Positions 13,884-21,804 of a stretch of DNA of 27,081 bases are shown here, in pieces. Location: IMG/VR virus record IMGVR_UViG_3300042883_000292, positions 1-27,081 of that record. One strand, written 5' to 3'. The stretch is from a virus. The position numbers and the translations under genes are program-made. The notes under the pieces were generated by a model. That model was not told where the DNA came from. It saw nothing but the letters and a program-made list of their open reading frames with translations, and did not search any database. How positions within the stretch are numbered: the stretch's first letter is position 1; each line of letters opens with the position of its first letter.

Positions 13884-16180
13884 ACTTGGTTTATTATAAT
13901 ATAGTTTGTGTCCTTGTTTTTGTTGTTAGAAGTTATTGTTAAAGTAATTACTCTTGCAACGTTTATTGGTACGGTTACATCTAAATAACCTTCGCTTGTA
14001 AATTTTGCGTTTGACAAAGTAACGTTACTTGCATTTGCACTTTTAGTAATGTCTACTGTGTCTGAACCATTTGGAAATAAAATTGCAAAACGTAAAGTGT
14101 TACCTGTTCCTGTTGGTGTGTCAACTAATTTAATTGGGTTAACTTGTGCGAAGTCATTAATTAAAGTAAAACTTACATCGCCTGTTGTTAAGTCGCTTTG
14201 CATTTCGTTAATCATATAACGTTTGTCTCTTATTATAAGGCGGTCATTTAATTGTAAACTTGTAAGTAAAGAAACAGGAAGTATCGTTTTAACTTTTACT
14301 AATCGGTTTTTTGGGTTGTATAGGTTAACTAAATAATCTCTGTAATATAAAGCGTATATCGTGTTTGGGTTGTTTTCTAAATAAAAACTTGAAATTTCTT
14401 CACCAAAGTTTAATGTCAAAGGTATTAAACCTGTTTCAAATAGTATGTTGCTATCTTGTCCAAATGGAACATAGTTAGTTATATCAGCAAGTCCGTTCCA
14501 GTGTATATGTCCGCTTGTTATAAATTCTTTTTGGTTCATATACAACAAAACAGGTTTTGGAATATAAGGAGCTAACTCTTTGTTTAGGCAATAACCTACT
14601 TGTAATTGATTGCCAAAATTATTAAATAGTAAATTCTCAAATGGACTTTCTATTTTGTATTCGCCACCGTCATAGTTCCAACCTATTTTCGTGTTTCCGT
14701 AGCCGTGTGCATCTGCGTTTAATGGACTTTCTAAAAAGTATTTATTAAGCATACATTCGCTATCTTGGTATTTAAACTCAACGGACTTGTAAAGTTTCAT
14801 TCGTTCAATTTCAATGCTTGTGATGTCGGTATATTTTGTTATGTCAACAACATCTCCTTTGCTATACCAATATTGTATTGGTTCAAAAGTAAATACGTTC
14901 TTCGTGTTTGAGTAAACCGTTAAATTAAATTCTTTGCATATTCCTGTTATAAAATCACTAATCTTCATATCAGGTGCTAAACCTGCTAAATCAGTAAATG
15001 AAGTTGTTGTTGCCGTTGTAACTGCTGTTCCTGTTTGCGTTGTTATTACTCCTGAATCAAAAACCGTTCTAAAATAAGTAAAATTTATTCCAATTGTTAT
15101 TGCAGCGTAACTTCTTATTTTATATGTTATGACATCGTTTTGTTGTACACTTATTGAAGCACTTACACCTGTTGTTGTTCCGCCTACTGCGTGAGAAAAA
15201 ACTCCATTTCTGTACAAGTCAACAAAATAATCTATTGGTGAACTTAACGAAGCAACTGTAAAAGTTAATTGATGTACAACCGTGTTTGTGGTGTTTAATT
15301 CTATTCGTGTAAAACTATTTGTTGTTGTGTTAAACGCACTTGCTAAAGCACCACTTGACGAAGTAAAATCTAATTCTACAGGGTTGTTTGTGTAGTGGTA
15401 ACTTTCCTTGTTTTTGTAAAGTAAAAATGCTTTTTTAAATAAGTCGCTTTGTAAAAATATGCCGTTAAATGTTATGCTATATTTACTTTCAATTAAATCA
15501 AATATACTTGCAACACGAACCGCAGGAAATAATTCTGTGTAAACTATTTCACCGTGTACGTGGTTTAAATTATTATCGTTGTTTGTAGGGTATTCATACC
15601 AATTAGGTAAATTTGCAGTAGGCAAAGGAACATTTGAACCAAACTGCCAAACTCTATTTGAACTTATTAATGGATAACGTACGTTGTAATCGGTTACTGT
15701 GCTGTCTATTGTTACCCTATTATAAACTTCTTGGTTTGTATAGTTGTGGTCATAACCGCTATAATTTAATTGGCTTAATTTGTCTTCGTTAAAGAAGTCT
15801 TTTAAACTTACACCTGCTCCGTAAAATGTTACTGAATAACTATCAGGTTTTCCGTTTTTTAAATTCGTCTTTTCGAGCTGAATTTTACCACGTCTAAATA
15901 AAATTGTGTCAACTTCTATATAAGCGTTGTATCTATTTTGATAGTCAATAGTTGCATTAACATCGTTTTGGTAAAAGTGCTGAAATATTGCGTTATTAGT
16001 AGGTGAACACGGAATCGTAAAACCTTGTGAATAGTCTGTAAAGATTTTGCTTATATCCGAAATATTCTGAATAGTAGAATTTACGGTTATCTTCTCGTCA
16101 TTGAATAATTCTAAACGTGAAAATTCTAACTCTGTTTGTGCTAATGCCGTTTCAATAAATATTGCTACTTGACGTTTCAT
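13880..16180 (-). CDS. Tail tip / baseplate hub protein
   Basis: A 766-residue protein. The N-terminus has the pattern R-L-E-L-F-N-D-E-K-I-T-V-N-S-T-I-Q-N-I-S-D...I-F-T-D-Y-S-Q-G-F-T-I-P, followed by R-R-G-K-I-Q-L-E and Y-S-V-T-F-Y-G-A-G-V-S-L-K-D-F-F, which I recognise from large tail proteins of Bacteroidetes phages. Residues about 415-650 look like a hub fold (M-K-I-S-D-F-I-T-G-I-C-K-E-F-N-L; R-D-K-R-Y-M-I-N-E-M-Q-S-D-L). The C-terminus (about 680-766) is an Ig-like domain. It likely forms the tail-tip hub below the tube. ATG at 16180 overlaps the preceding stop by one base. Confidence 0.7.
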   Translation of the reverse strand: MKRQVAIFIETALAQTELEFSRLELFNDEKITVNSTIQNISDISKIFTDYSQGFTIPCSPTNNAIFQHFYQNDVNATIDYQNRYNAYIEVDTILFRRGKIQLEKTNLKNGKPDSYSVTFYGAGVSLKDFFNEDKLSQLNYSGYDHNYTNQEVYNRVTIDSTVTDYNVRYPLISSNRVWQFGSNVPLPTANLPNWYEYPTNNDNNLNHVHGEIVYTELFPAVRVASIFDLIESKYSITFNGIFLQSDLFKKAFLLYKNKESYHYTNNPVELDFTSSSGALASAFNTTTNSFTRIELNTTNTVVHQLTFTVASLSSPIDYFVDLYRNGVFSHAVGGTTTGVSASISVQQNDVITYKIRSYAAITIGINFTYFRTVFDSGVITTQTGTAVTTATTTSFTDLAGLAPDMKISDFITGICKEFNLTVYSNTKNVFTFEPIQYWYSKGDVVDITKYTDITSIEIERMKLYKSVEFKYQDSECMLNKYFLESPLNADAHGYGNTKIGWNYDGGEYKIESPFENLLFNNFGNQLQVGYCLNKELAPYIPKPVLLYMNQKEFITSGHIHWNGLADITNYVPFGQDSNILFETGLIPLTLNFGEEISSFYLENNPNTIYALYYRDYLVNLYNPKNRLVKVKTILPVSLLTSLQLNDRLIIRDKRYMINEMQSDLTTGDVSFTLINDFAQVNPIKLVDTPTGTGNTLRFAILFPNGSDTVDITKSANASNVTLSNAKFTSEGYLDVTVPINVARVITLTITSNNKNKDTNYIIINQV

Positions 16181-17247
16181 TAAATAACTGAATTAATAAC
16201 ATCGTATGTAAACTCAAATTCTAAAGTATAATTTATTTGTTTCGTGTTAATACTCTTAAACAACTCCGTGCTTTTACTATTAATCTTTGCAGGTTTATCA
16301 TTAATCAGTATTCGTTCACTTAACATTATTTCTTTTAAAACATCCTTCCAATTTTCGTAAACCCAACCTGTATTTACTTTTATACTTTTTTTGCCGTTAG
16401 TGTTAAATGTTTCTCTTTGTCCTTCTAAAGCGTTGTAAGTAGTTACACTTGAAACTGTGGTAAATGTTTGCATCAAATTGTATTCCGTGTTTTCAACGCT
16501 GAAGTTATCGTTACTTGCCTTAAAGAAAAACTCACGTTGCCAAGCTCCATATCTATTTACAAAATCAATTATAACAGGTGTGTATTTGCATTCTTCAATA
16601 GGAAAAAAAGAATAAGCTTCCTGTGTAACTGAAGAAGCGTTAAGTATTTCAACAATATTACCGTCGTTTACGTTTGCTGTGCGTACTCTTGGAATATCAA
16701 AAACGTTTGCTGTTGCTCCAAGTGTTAAAGTTGTTTGTACGTTTGTTACTAAATTTGTATATCTAACCGTGAAATTTGCACCAACATTTATTCGTATTTT
16801 TCCTGCGTATTCTGTAGGTAAATAATAGTGATTAGGAAAGCCATTTAAACCATAATCTCCTAAATCAAAATTAACATTGTCTTCGTAATATCCGTAACCA
16901 TTAAACGCTTTGTAGTCAACTTGTGCATTTGTCGCTGTTGGAGAATAAGTAGAACCTACTAATTTATATCTTTTAACCCTTACGTTTGCATATTGATTAG
17001 TCGGTGTAACTTCTTGTGTATCGCCACTTGTAGAACAAGCATCGTGACTTATGTATTCTTGTATGTAAGAACTTATGTCGTAAAGTGTTTCTATGTTGTT
17101 AGATGCCGGTATTAATTTACTTAACGTGTATTGTGGTGTTCCTGAAAAACTTGTTGAGTTGCTTATAAACAATTCTACTTTAGAGCCGTTTTGTCCACTT
17201 TCTGCAATCCTAATTATATACGGAGACCGTGTAAATATATTAGCCAT
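16180..17247 (-). CDS. Tail tip structural protein (distal-tail-like)
   Basis: A 355-residue protein, beta-rich throughout, starting A-N-I-F-T-R-S-P-Y-I-I-R-I. Residues 218-245 contain E-C-K-Y-T-P-V-I-I-D-F-V-N-R-Y-G-A-W-Q-R-E-F-F-F-K, a pattern found in a Bacteroidetes phage tail protein family encoded next to the hub. The C-terminal I-N-Y-T-L-E-F-E-F-T-Y-D suggests a final beta strand. It is a candidate for the ring between tube and hub (Dit-like role); that is inference from neighbours. Confidence 0.6.
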   Translation of the reverse strand: MANIFTRSPYIIRIAESGQNGSKVELFISNSTSFSGTPQYTLSKLIPASNNIETLYDISSYIQEYISHDACSTSGDTQEVTPTNQYANVRVKRYKLVGSTYSPTATNAQVDYKAFNGYGYYEDNVNFDLGDYGLNGFPNHYYLPTEYAGKIRINVGANFTVRYTNLVTNVQTTLTLGATANVFDIPRVRTANVNDGNIVEILNASSVTQEAYSFFPIEECKYTPVIIDFVNRYGAWQREFFFKASNDNFSVENTEYNLMQTFTTVSSVTTYNALEGQRETFNTNGKKSIKVNTGWVYENWKDVLKEIMLSERILINDKPAKINSKSTELFKSINTKQINYTLEFEFTYDVINSVI

Positions 17248-17825
17248 TATTTCTTTTCGTTTTTAAATTGTGTTTCTTTAAATAAATTCATTGCGTCTAA
17301 ACCAAACTTTTCTACAAGTTCATCTGGCAATCTTTTAAATGCAGCTTCAAATGGTGTAGTAAAAAATAAGCTTGGTTTAATTCCACGATTATAAATGTTT
17401 CCTGCTATTATTTGCGCTATTGTACTATAACCGCCCTTCTTATATTTTCCTTTATCGTCTCTTAATCTTATGTTTCGTTTTTGCGCCCATTTTTGAATAT
17501 TGCTTACAAACATACCCCATTGCCCAGAAGCTGAACCACTTCCAAACTTGTAAGGACTGTTTGGCGCTTGTTGTCCTTTTATTCTTGCGTTTTTAGAAAC
17601 TTTACTTGGGTCTTTACCTTTTACTCCTTTGTCCTGAAACTTGCCGTAATCATTCATTTCAAAGTCCATACTGAAACTATTCGGCATTGCCTTAACATTT
17701 CCTTTCAAACTTTCGTAAAGTCCTTTAGTATCGTTTTTTTTTAAACTACTTAAATTCTTCTTGGCTTCGTTAATAACAAAATCTCTGAATCTTTCAAGTT
17801 CTTTTTGTACTTCGCTTTGTTTCAT
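17247..17825 (-). CDS. Tail completion / HK97 gp10-like protein
   Basis: A 192-residue basic protein. N-terminal helix with L-E-R-F-R-D-F-V-I-N-E-A-K-K-N-L, then M-N-D-Y-G-K-F-Q-D-K-G-V-K-G (57-70) followed by a Lys/Ser/Gly-rich loop, and a C-terminal P-S-L-F-F-T-T-P-F-E-A-A-F. The Y-G-x-F-Q-D-x-G pattern is typical of gp10-like head-tail joining or tail completion proteins, which sit between connector and tube. It lies next to the tail-terminator-like gene, which supports this. Confidence 0.65.
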   Translation of the reverse strand: MKQSEVQKELERFRDFVINEAKKNLSSLKKNDTKGLYESLKGNVKAMPNSFSMDFEMNDYGKFQDKGVKGKDPSKVSKNARIKGQQAPNSPYKFGSGSASGQWGMFVSNIQKWAQKRNIRLRDDKGKYKKGGYSTIAQIIAGNIYNRGIKPSLFFTTPFEAAFKRLPDELVEKFGLDAMNLFKETQFKNEKK

Positions 17826-17826
17826 C

Positions 17827-18282
17827 TTAACAAATAGTCATTTCGTTTGGTGTTACTATGTCAAGTGTCATTGTCCATCCTGCCATATAATTCTCAAAAC
17901 GTTCTGTAAATGGTTCTAAATTTGCAGTTCCTTCAACCATAAATAAATCGTATGCTAAACTTCCGTGTTTTATTATTTCGTACGCCCTGTTTAATACTGC
18001 GTGTTGTGTATTCAGTACGTCAATTTCGTTGTCGTTACCTAAAAAAATATTTGTTGTTGCGTTCTTGGACAAGTCTACAACGTCCATTGCTATTAAACTA
18101 ATATTCCACGTTGTTGTGCTTTCGTCTAACGTGCAGTTATTAACCATTATATGAACTAAAGGAAATATTGTTTGTTTGCTTAAATCAACTTTAAATATGT
18201 CGCCTTGTGTTACCGTGTTAACAATAACGTCTGCGTCAAAGTGTGTTTTTAATTTGTCTAATAAGTTGTAATAACCTGTCAT
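17827..18282 (-). CDS. Tail terminator-like protein
   Basis: A 151-residue alpha/beta protein: N-terminal helix (Y-Y-N-L-L-D-K-L-K-T-H-F), strands F-P-L-V-H-I-M-V-N-N-C (41-51) and T-W-N-I-S-L-I-A-M-D-V-V-D (58-70), then a long helix with Y-E-I-I and a final strand G-W-T-M-T-L-D-I-V. The order (helix, strands, helix, strands) resembles gpU-type tail terminators, which cap the tube. Its ATG overlaps the stop of the -1 frame of the tail chaperone (ATGA, 18282-18279), which is evidence that the -1 frame is translated. Confidence 0.6.
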   Translation of the reverse strand: MTGYYNLLDKLKTHFDADVIVNTVTQGDIFKVDLSKQTIFPLVHIMVNNCTLDESTTTWNISLIAMDVVDLSKNATTNIFLGNDNEIDVLNTQHAVLNRAYEIIKHGSLAYDLFMVEGTANLEPFTERFENYMAGWTMTLDIVTPNEMTIC

Positions 18283-18551
18283 TTTCGTAGTTTATTTAAT
18301 TGGCGTTGTTCAATTTCTTGCTTTTGTTTTTCGAAGGTAAGATAGTTGAGACACATAGTAAGTCTATATCCGGTGACTGTGTCAAATCTTGTAATGTCTC
18401 CTTGAGCGAGTGCATAAACTGATTGATACCAACCCCATTGTTTTCCAAATTGAGCTTGTTCACTAAACTCGTTTCCGTCTTCTTGTTCGTCTTTATCTGC
18501 CGTTCCAAATAATTCAGAGTAGCTGTCAATAATTCGCTTCCTAAATTCCAA
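18279..18551 (-). CDS. -1 frame extension of the tail assembly chaperone (GT-like)
   Basis: A 90-codon open frame with no good start of its own: the first codon is TTG within the slippery run, and a TAG closes the frame eight codons before. The product has K-Q-W-G-W-Y-Q-S-V-Y-A-L-A-Q-G-D-I-T-R-F-D (35-55) and C-L-N-Y-L-T-F-E-K-Q-K (67-77), a pattern found in tail assembly chaperones of Bacteroidetes phages. A -1 shift at 18551-18557 would join 163 residues of the upstream frame to these 90 (253 in total). The TGA overlaps the next ATG. In lambda the equivalent fusion (gpGT) recruits tail tube to the tape measure. Confidence 0.75.
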   Translation of the reverse strand: MEFRKRIIDSYSELFGTADKDEQEDGNEFSEQAQFGKQWGWYQSVYALAQGDITRFDTVTGYRLTMCLNYLTFEKQKQEIEQRQLNKLRK

Positions 18552-19039
18552 AAAAAAACACTTGAACTAATCGCTATGTCTACAGGCGTGAACTTCATTA
18601 ACTCGTGCATTTCGTCCATAGGTTTGTAATCAACTATCTCATATTTATCTTTGAACTTCATTTTGATAGGTCGGTACATAACAGCCATTGCCTTATGATA
18701 GTCTTCCCACTTTAATAAACTATTTTCCAAGTCTACGTATTCACCAAAACTTATGTCTTCAAGGTTAGTTATAAATCCAAATTCTTGTGTGCCTATTTTA
18801 AAGGTTGGTTGAAACTTCGGCTTTTCGCTAAACAACTTTGTAAAGTGTGTTATTAATTCGTTTAAACTTGTCAACTTCATTTTTACAATATCCTTTAGTT
18901 CTATTCCACAGAATATTTGAACCATTTTTTGTGCTATAAATTCTTCGTCGTTGCTTCCCTGTTGAACTTTTAAAAAATCTTGGTAGCTTTTTAATGGTAT
19001 TTCACTTAAACTTGTTGGAACGTTTATTTCTAACTTCAT
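18296..19039 (-). CDS. Tail assembly chaperone, unshifted product (G-like)
   Basis: A 247-residue protein. Conserved-looking N-terminal part: M-K-L-E-I-N-V-P, Q-K-M-V-Q-I-F-C (38-45), F-G-F-I-T-N-L-E-D-I-S-F-G-E-Y-V-D-L (87-104) and H-K-A-M-A-V-M-Y-R-P-I (115-125), as in chaperone-like genes of Bacteroidetes phages. The slippery run falls at codons V161-F-F163. The unshifted C-terminus (164-247) stays open for 84 further residues and also appears to have a conserved style (N-N-G-V-G-I-N-Q-F-M-H-S-L-K-E), so two alternative C-termini may be made. It has the leader shared with the 7323 gene. Chaperone identification rests on the frameshift plus sequence pattern. Confidence 0.75.
   Translation of the reverse strand: MKLEINVPTSLSEIPLKSYQDFLKVQQGSNDEEFIAQKMVQIFCGIELKDIVKMKLTSLNELITHFTKLFSEKPKFQPTFKIGTQEFGFITNLEDISFGEYVDLENSLLKWEDYHKAMAVMYRPIKMKFKDKYEIVDYKPMDEMHELMKFTPVDIAISSSVFFWNLGSELLTATLNYLERQIKTNKKTETSLVNKLNLENNGVGINQFMHSLKETLQDLTQSPDIDLLCVSTILPSKNKSKKLNNAN
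18551..18557 (-). other. Programmed -1 ribosomal frameshift site, T TTT TTT
   Basis: The minus strand reads GTT TTT TTT TGG, a run of nine T preceded by G and followed by GG. The heptamer T-TTT-TTT in the zero frame is a classical -1 slippery site: both tRNA-Phe can re-pair after slipping back one base. The next codon in the -1 frame is TTG, and the frame then stays open for 90 codons. I did not find a clear downstream pseudoknot by eye. Confidence 0.8.
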
Positions 19040-19070
19040 ATCTTAATAATTAATTATTCGTGTTTTTGTT
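19037..19070 (-). promoter_or_regulatory. Leader shared with the 7323 gene
   Basis: The 34 nt ending at the ATG at 19039 match the leader at 7321-7354 at 29 of 34 positions, with the identical block AACAAAAACACGAATA. Part of it lies in the last codons of the 54-residue ORF before it, so the element has probably been kept at the DNA or RNA level. Confidence 0.45.
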
Positions 19071-19214
19071 GTGTTCGTTTTTTTGTATGTAATCGTATGC
19101 TTGTTTTAACATATTAATATCTCGGATGTCACGTAAATAAATACGAACCTTTACACCTTTTTTTTGGTAGATGTAAATCTGTACAGCTTGCATCATTATT
19201 TCTAAATCGTTCAT
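19050..19214 (-). CDS. Small protein between TerL and tail chaperone
   Basis: A 54-residue ORF (ATG at 19214 overlapping the terminase TGA, ATGA; stop at 19050). Contains M-M-Q-A-V-Q-I-Y-I-Y-Q-K-K-G-V-K-V-R-I-Y (7-26) and a helical, polar C-terminus. No signal peptide, no recognised family. Coding is supported by translational overlap and by filling the only gap here. Confidence 0.55.
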   Translation of the reverse strand: MNDLEIMMQAVQIYIYQKKGVKVRIYLRDIRDINMLKQAYDYIQKNEHNKNTNN

Positions 19215-20416
19215 CGTATAAAATATAAACCTTTTGTTGGATTGTCTAATTGATATGCTACTGCATACCTTAAAGCATCTATTGCGTGATTGTGTTTGTC
19301 TATTGGTGTTTTTGACTTCTTCTCAAGCCAAGAATAGTTGTTTAGTTCTTTAATTAAATCTATGCTATCTTCTGTAATTACAAGGTCGTAATCCTGTAGT
19401 AAACTTATTCCATAAATTACAGAGTCCGCTCCTTTGATTGTCGGAACTACATTATTACCTAAAGCATTTAGTTCGCTTATTAATCGTGGTTCTGAATTGT
19501 CACCTACTATTAAATCTTTAGCTGCAAACTCTGAATTTAACCTTGCTATTTGGCTTGTTGTTAGTGCCTGTTTATAGTACAATAGTTTAACGTAAATTAT
19601 TTTGTTTGCCTTGTCTATGTTTGTCTTGACTAAAGTTGTAGGGTCTGCACTAAATCCGTAGTCTTGTCCGTACACACTTACACCAACTTCTTTAAAGTCA
19701 CCTATCTTCCAATTGGTAAATATAACTCCTTCAGCTTTATCTAACCAACCGCCAAGTATTGTGTGTTTGTATTTTTCAGGTCTTCGTTCTTTTATGTATT
19801 CAACTTGTTTTAAAAAAGACTCGGATAGGTTTTCGATGTTATCCAAGTACGTTGTGTGTATGTACGTGGTATCGTTTTTTATTACTGTTGTGCCTTGTTC
19901 TATTCCTTTGCTTTCAAAGAACTTGTCGTATATAAAATGTTCTTTTGTCGTAGGATTAAGAATAAGAATAACTCGGTTTTGTTTTGTCTTGTGCCTTATG
20001 GATAAATCTATTTTATCAAAAGTGTCTTCGTCTGTAAGTTCTTCTGCTTCGTCCAATACCCAAGTTGTAACACCTTGTAAAGATTTTAAATTTGCCGTTT
20101 GTGTTCCAGAACTTGTCTTTATTCCTTTGAATATTATTTTGCTTCCTGTTTGTAGGTTTATTATTTCGTCTTTTGTTACGACAAAATCTTGTTCCATTTT
20201 CATTAACTCAATCTTTTCTATAAATTCCGGTATGATTGAAATGGATGCTGAAACCAAAGTGTAACGTGTGAACAAAACAACGTGTCCGCTTTCCTTTGTA
20301 AGTAAAAGTAAGAACGTTGTAACGCTGTAAGACTTGGACGAACCACGACCACCTGTTACAATAAAGTAACGTGAAGAACTTCCTAAATAATTAAACTTCG
20401 GGTTTATAACTATCAA
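19211..20416 (-). CDS. Terminase large subunit
   Basis: A 401-residue packaging motor. Walker A G22-G-R-G-S-S-K28-S, Walker B W-V-L-D122-E123-A-E-E, and a C-terminal RNase H-like nuclease with acidic residues D252 (Q-D-Y-G-F), D306 (V-G-D-N) and D380 (H-A-I-D-A-L-R-Y). The layout matches the PBSX-type phage terminase (terminase_3) family. It cuts concatemers and drives DNA into the prohead with ATP. Start ATG at 20416 lies inside the end of the small subunit gene (26-nt overlap). All key residues are present. Confidence 0.95.
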   Translation of the reverse strand: MIVINPKFNYLGSSSRYFIVTGGRGSSKSYSVTTFLLLLTKESGHVVLFTRYTLVSASISIIPEFIEKIELMKMEQDFVVTKDEIINLQTGSKIIFKGIKTSSGTQTANLKSLQGVTTWVLDEAEELTDEDTFDKIDLSIRHKTKQNRVILILNPTTKEHFIYDKFFESKGIEQGTTVIKNDTTYIHTTYLDNIENLSESFLKQVEYIKERRPEKYKHTILGGWLDKAEGVIFTNWKIGDFKEVGVSVYGQDYGFSADPTTLVKTNIDKANKIIYVKLLYYKQALTTSQIARLNSEFAAKDLIVGDNSEPRLISELNALGNNVVPTIKGADSVIYGISLLQDYDLVITEDSIDLIKELNNYSWLEKKSKTPIDKHNHAIDALRYAVAYQLDNPTKGLYFIR

Positions 20417-20735
20417 TTCGGAATAGGTCTTTTACATCAAAGTCTGAAACACTTAAATTTGTATCTGTAGTTTGTTTAGGCGCACCATAGCAACTATCCA
20501 TAAGTGCTTTGTATGCGTTTACGTCTCCTTTATTTGCCTTTAATAACATAGCCAAAGTAATTGCTTGTTCTTGCGTTAAAGTTTCTTGTTCGCCTGTTAA
20601 AACGTTCTTTTGACTTGACGCAAATTCTAATAACTCCTTTACAATAGTGCTGCGGTTTCTACTTCCTTTTGGTCTTCCATTTGGATTAGATACTTCGCCT
20701 TTTTTAAAGTTTTTTAAGTTTTGTTCGTTAGCCAT
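20391..20735 (-). CDS. Terminase small subunit
   Basis: A 114-residue protein with an N-terminal F-K-K-G-E-V-S-N-P-N-G-R-P-K-G-S-R-N-R-S-T (10-30), a DNA-binding arm seen in DUF5681-type terminase small subunits, then helices (T-I-V-K-E-L-L-E-F; T-Q-E-Q-A-I-T-L-A-M-L-L-K-A; A-Y-K-A-L-M-D-S-C-Y-G). The position just before the large subunit, with coding overlap, supports a role in recognising packaging sites. Size is usual. Confidence 0.85.
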   Translation of the reverse strand: MANEQNLKNFKKGEVSNPNGRPKGSRNRSTIVKELLEFASSQKNVLTGEQETLTQEQAITLAMLLKANKGDVNAYKALMDSCYGAPKQTTDTNLSVSDFDVKDLFRIDSYKPEV

Positions 20736-20756
20736 TTTTTCGTTATTGTTTCGTTA

Positions 20757-21131
20757 TTAACTATTTTCTTCGGTAGTTTCTTCAGGTGTGTACTCGTTGT
20801 AAATTACTCTTAACTTACTTACTAAATCTCTCAAACAACTTGAACAGGTGCTGAACGTTAATTTTTGGTTTAGTACTCTGTTATTAATTGCTATTAGACT
20901 TGTTTGTTCATCGCTTGTTAGTGTGTTCGTGTTTTGTTTGAAGTAAGTGTCTAACGTGTTAAACTCGTCTTCTGTTAAACACAACGGTTTTGCATACGGA
21001 AATAGTTTGTTTAACTTTTCTTTTCTCTCATCACATCCGCAGTCTTCACCTGCAATAAATTTAACAAGTTTATCAATTCCTGTTGCTTCTGTAATCTTTG
21101 CGATTGTATCGCCTAATCCTTTACTTTTCAT
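20757..21131 (-). CDS. Conserved Cys-containing phage protein near terminase
   Basis: A 124-residue protein. N-terminus G-L-G-D-T-I-A-K-I-T-E-A-T-G-I-D-K-L-V-K, then E-D-C-G-C-D-E-R-K-E-K-L-N-K-L-F-P-Y (30-47) and C-x-x-C (S-T-C-S-S-C, 94-99). I recall this pattern in Bacteroidetes phages next to terminase. The four Cys could form a small zinc site. No catalytic motif is visible. It overlaps the sigma-like gene by ATGA (21131-21128), so the two are co-expressed. A head-tail or packaging accessory is possible, not shown. Confidence 0.6.
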   Translation of the reverse strand: MKSKGLGDTIAKITEATGIDKLVKFIAGEDCGCDERKEKLNKLFPYAKPLCLTEDEFNTLDTYFKQNTNTLTSDEQTSLIAINNRVLNQKLTFSTCSSCLRDLVSKLRVIYNEYTPEETTEENS

Positions 21132-21667
21132 TTTTTCTTTTTTATTAGTTCGTAATCTTGGTTTATAAAATCTTGGTAGTCTTCACCTACGTTATTTTTA
21201 ATTCGTTTTTTACAAGTCTTTACAGTGTTAAATATACTTGTTACACTTATGTTAGTTTCACTACTTATTTGTCGTAAACTTTTATTCGTGTTTTTGTATA
21301 ACTCAAATAATTGTTTGTCGTACCAATGCCAACTATCACATTCTAAATCTACGTTATTTAACAGGTCGTTGTAAGCTTCGTTTTCTTCGGTGTTGTTTTC
21401 TTCTGCTAAATTATAAACATCGTCTAAAGGTATAAATTTAATTTTGTTGTTTTTGTTCACGTGCTGAAGGAAAGTATTCTTGAGAGCCAACCACATATAT
21501 CCTTTACTGATTTGTCCGTCTTTAAATAGTTTTTCTTCGCTGCTCCATTTCATTAACATAATATAAGTTTCTTGGACTATGTCTTCGGCAAAGAAATATT
21601 CGCCAAATTGATTAACCATTTTGACCCATTCGTTGTGATGCTTTGCAACTTTAGTTAACCATTCCAA
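21128..21667 (-). CDS. Phage sigma-70-family (ECF-like) factor
   Basis: A 179-residue protein. Residues about 10-75 fit sigma region 2, with A-E-D-I-V-Q-E-T-Y-I-M-L-M-K-W at 27-41, the typical D-x-V-Q-E-T helix. Residues about 115-157 fit region 4, a helix-turn-helix (L-R-Q-I-S-S-E-T-N-I-S-V-T-S-I-F-N-T-V-K). The linker (80-110) is acidic, as in two-domain ECF sigma factors. It would recruit host RNA polymerase to phage promoters and is placed just ahead of the packaging/late genes, behind a terminator and a host-type promoter. That suggests a switch to late transcription. Target promoters are unknown. Confidence 0.75.
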   Translation of the reverse strand: MEWLTKVAKHHNEWVKMVNQFGEYFFAEDIVQETYIMLMKWSSEEKLFKDGQISKGYMWLALKNTFLQHVNKNNKIKFIPLDDVYNLAEENNTEENEAYNDLLNNVDLECDSWHWYDKQLFELYKNTNKSLRQISSETNISVTSIFNTVKTCKKRIKNNVGEDYQDFINQDYELIKKKK

Positions 21668-21689
21668 TTTATATTGTTTAGATATTAAG

Positions 21690-21723
21690 CAAATGTATGA
21701 TTAATTTTTCAACAATAAACAAA
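21690..21723 (-). promoter_or_regulatory. Bacteroidetes-type promoter for the sigma-like gene
   Basis: On the minus strand TACATTTG (21697-21690) fits TAnnTTTG exactly. A TTTG lies 22 nt upstream (21723-21720). The start would be near 21683, about 15 nt before the ATG at 21667. It directly follows the terminator at 21754-21782, so it restarts transcription between early and late blocks. Confidence 0.7.
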
Positions 21724-21753
21724 CGAATTTATTAACAATTAGTTGTGTAGAAC

Positions 21754-21782
21754 AAAAAAAGCGCAAACAATTAAGTCTGCGC
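21754..21782 (-). terminator. Intrinsic terminator of the early operon
   Basis: On the minus strand GCGCA (21782-21778) pairs with TGCGC (21765-21761) around a 12-nt loop, then seven T (21760-21754). It lies 23 nt downstream of the stop at 21805 and separates the early operon from the sigma-like gene promoter. Confidence 0.75.
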
Positions 21783-21804
21783 CTACGTTTTTAAGTTAAA
21801 AATT

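Noticed and set aside
19713-20264. Plus-strand 183-codon open frame opposite terminase
   Set aside because: Antisense to the clear Walker and nuclease motifs of the large terminase; Cys/Ser-rich product with no motif.
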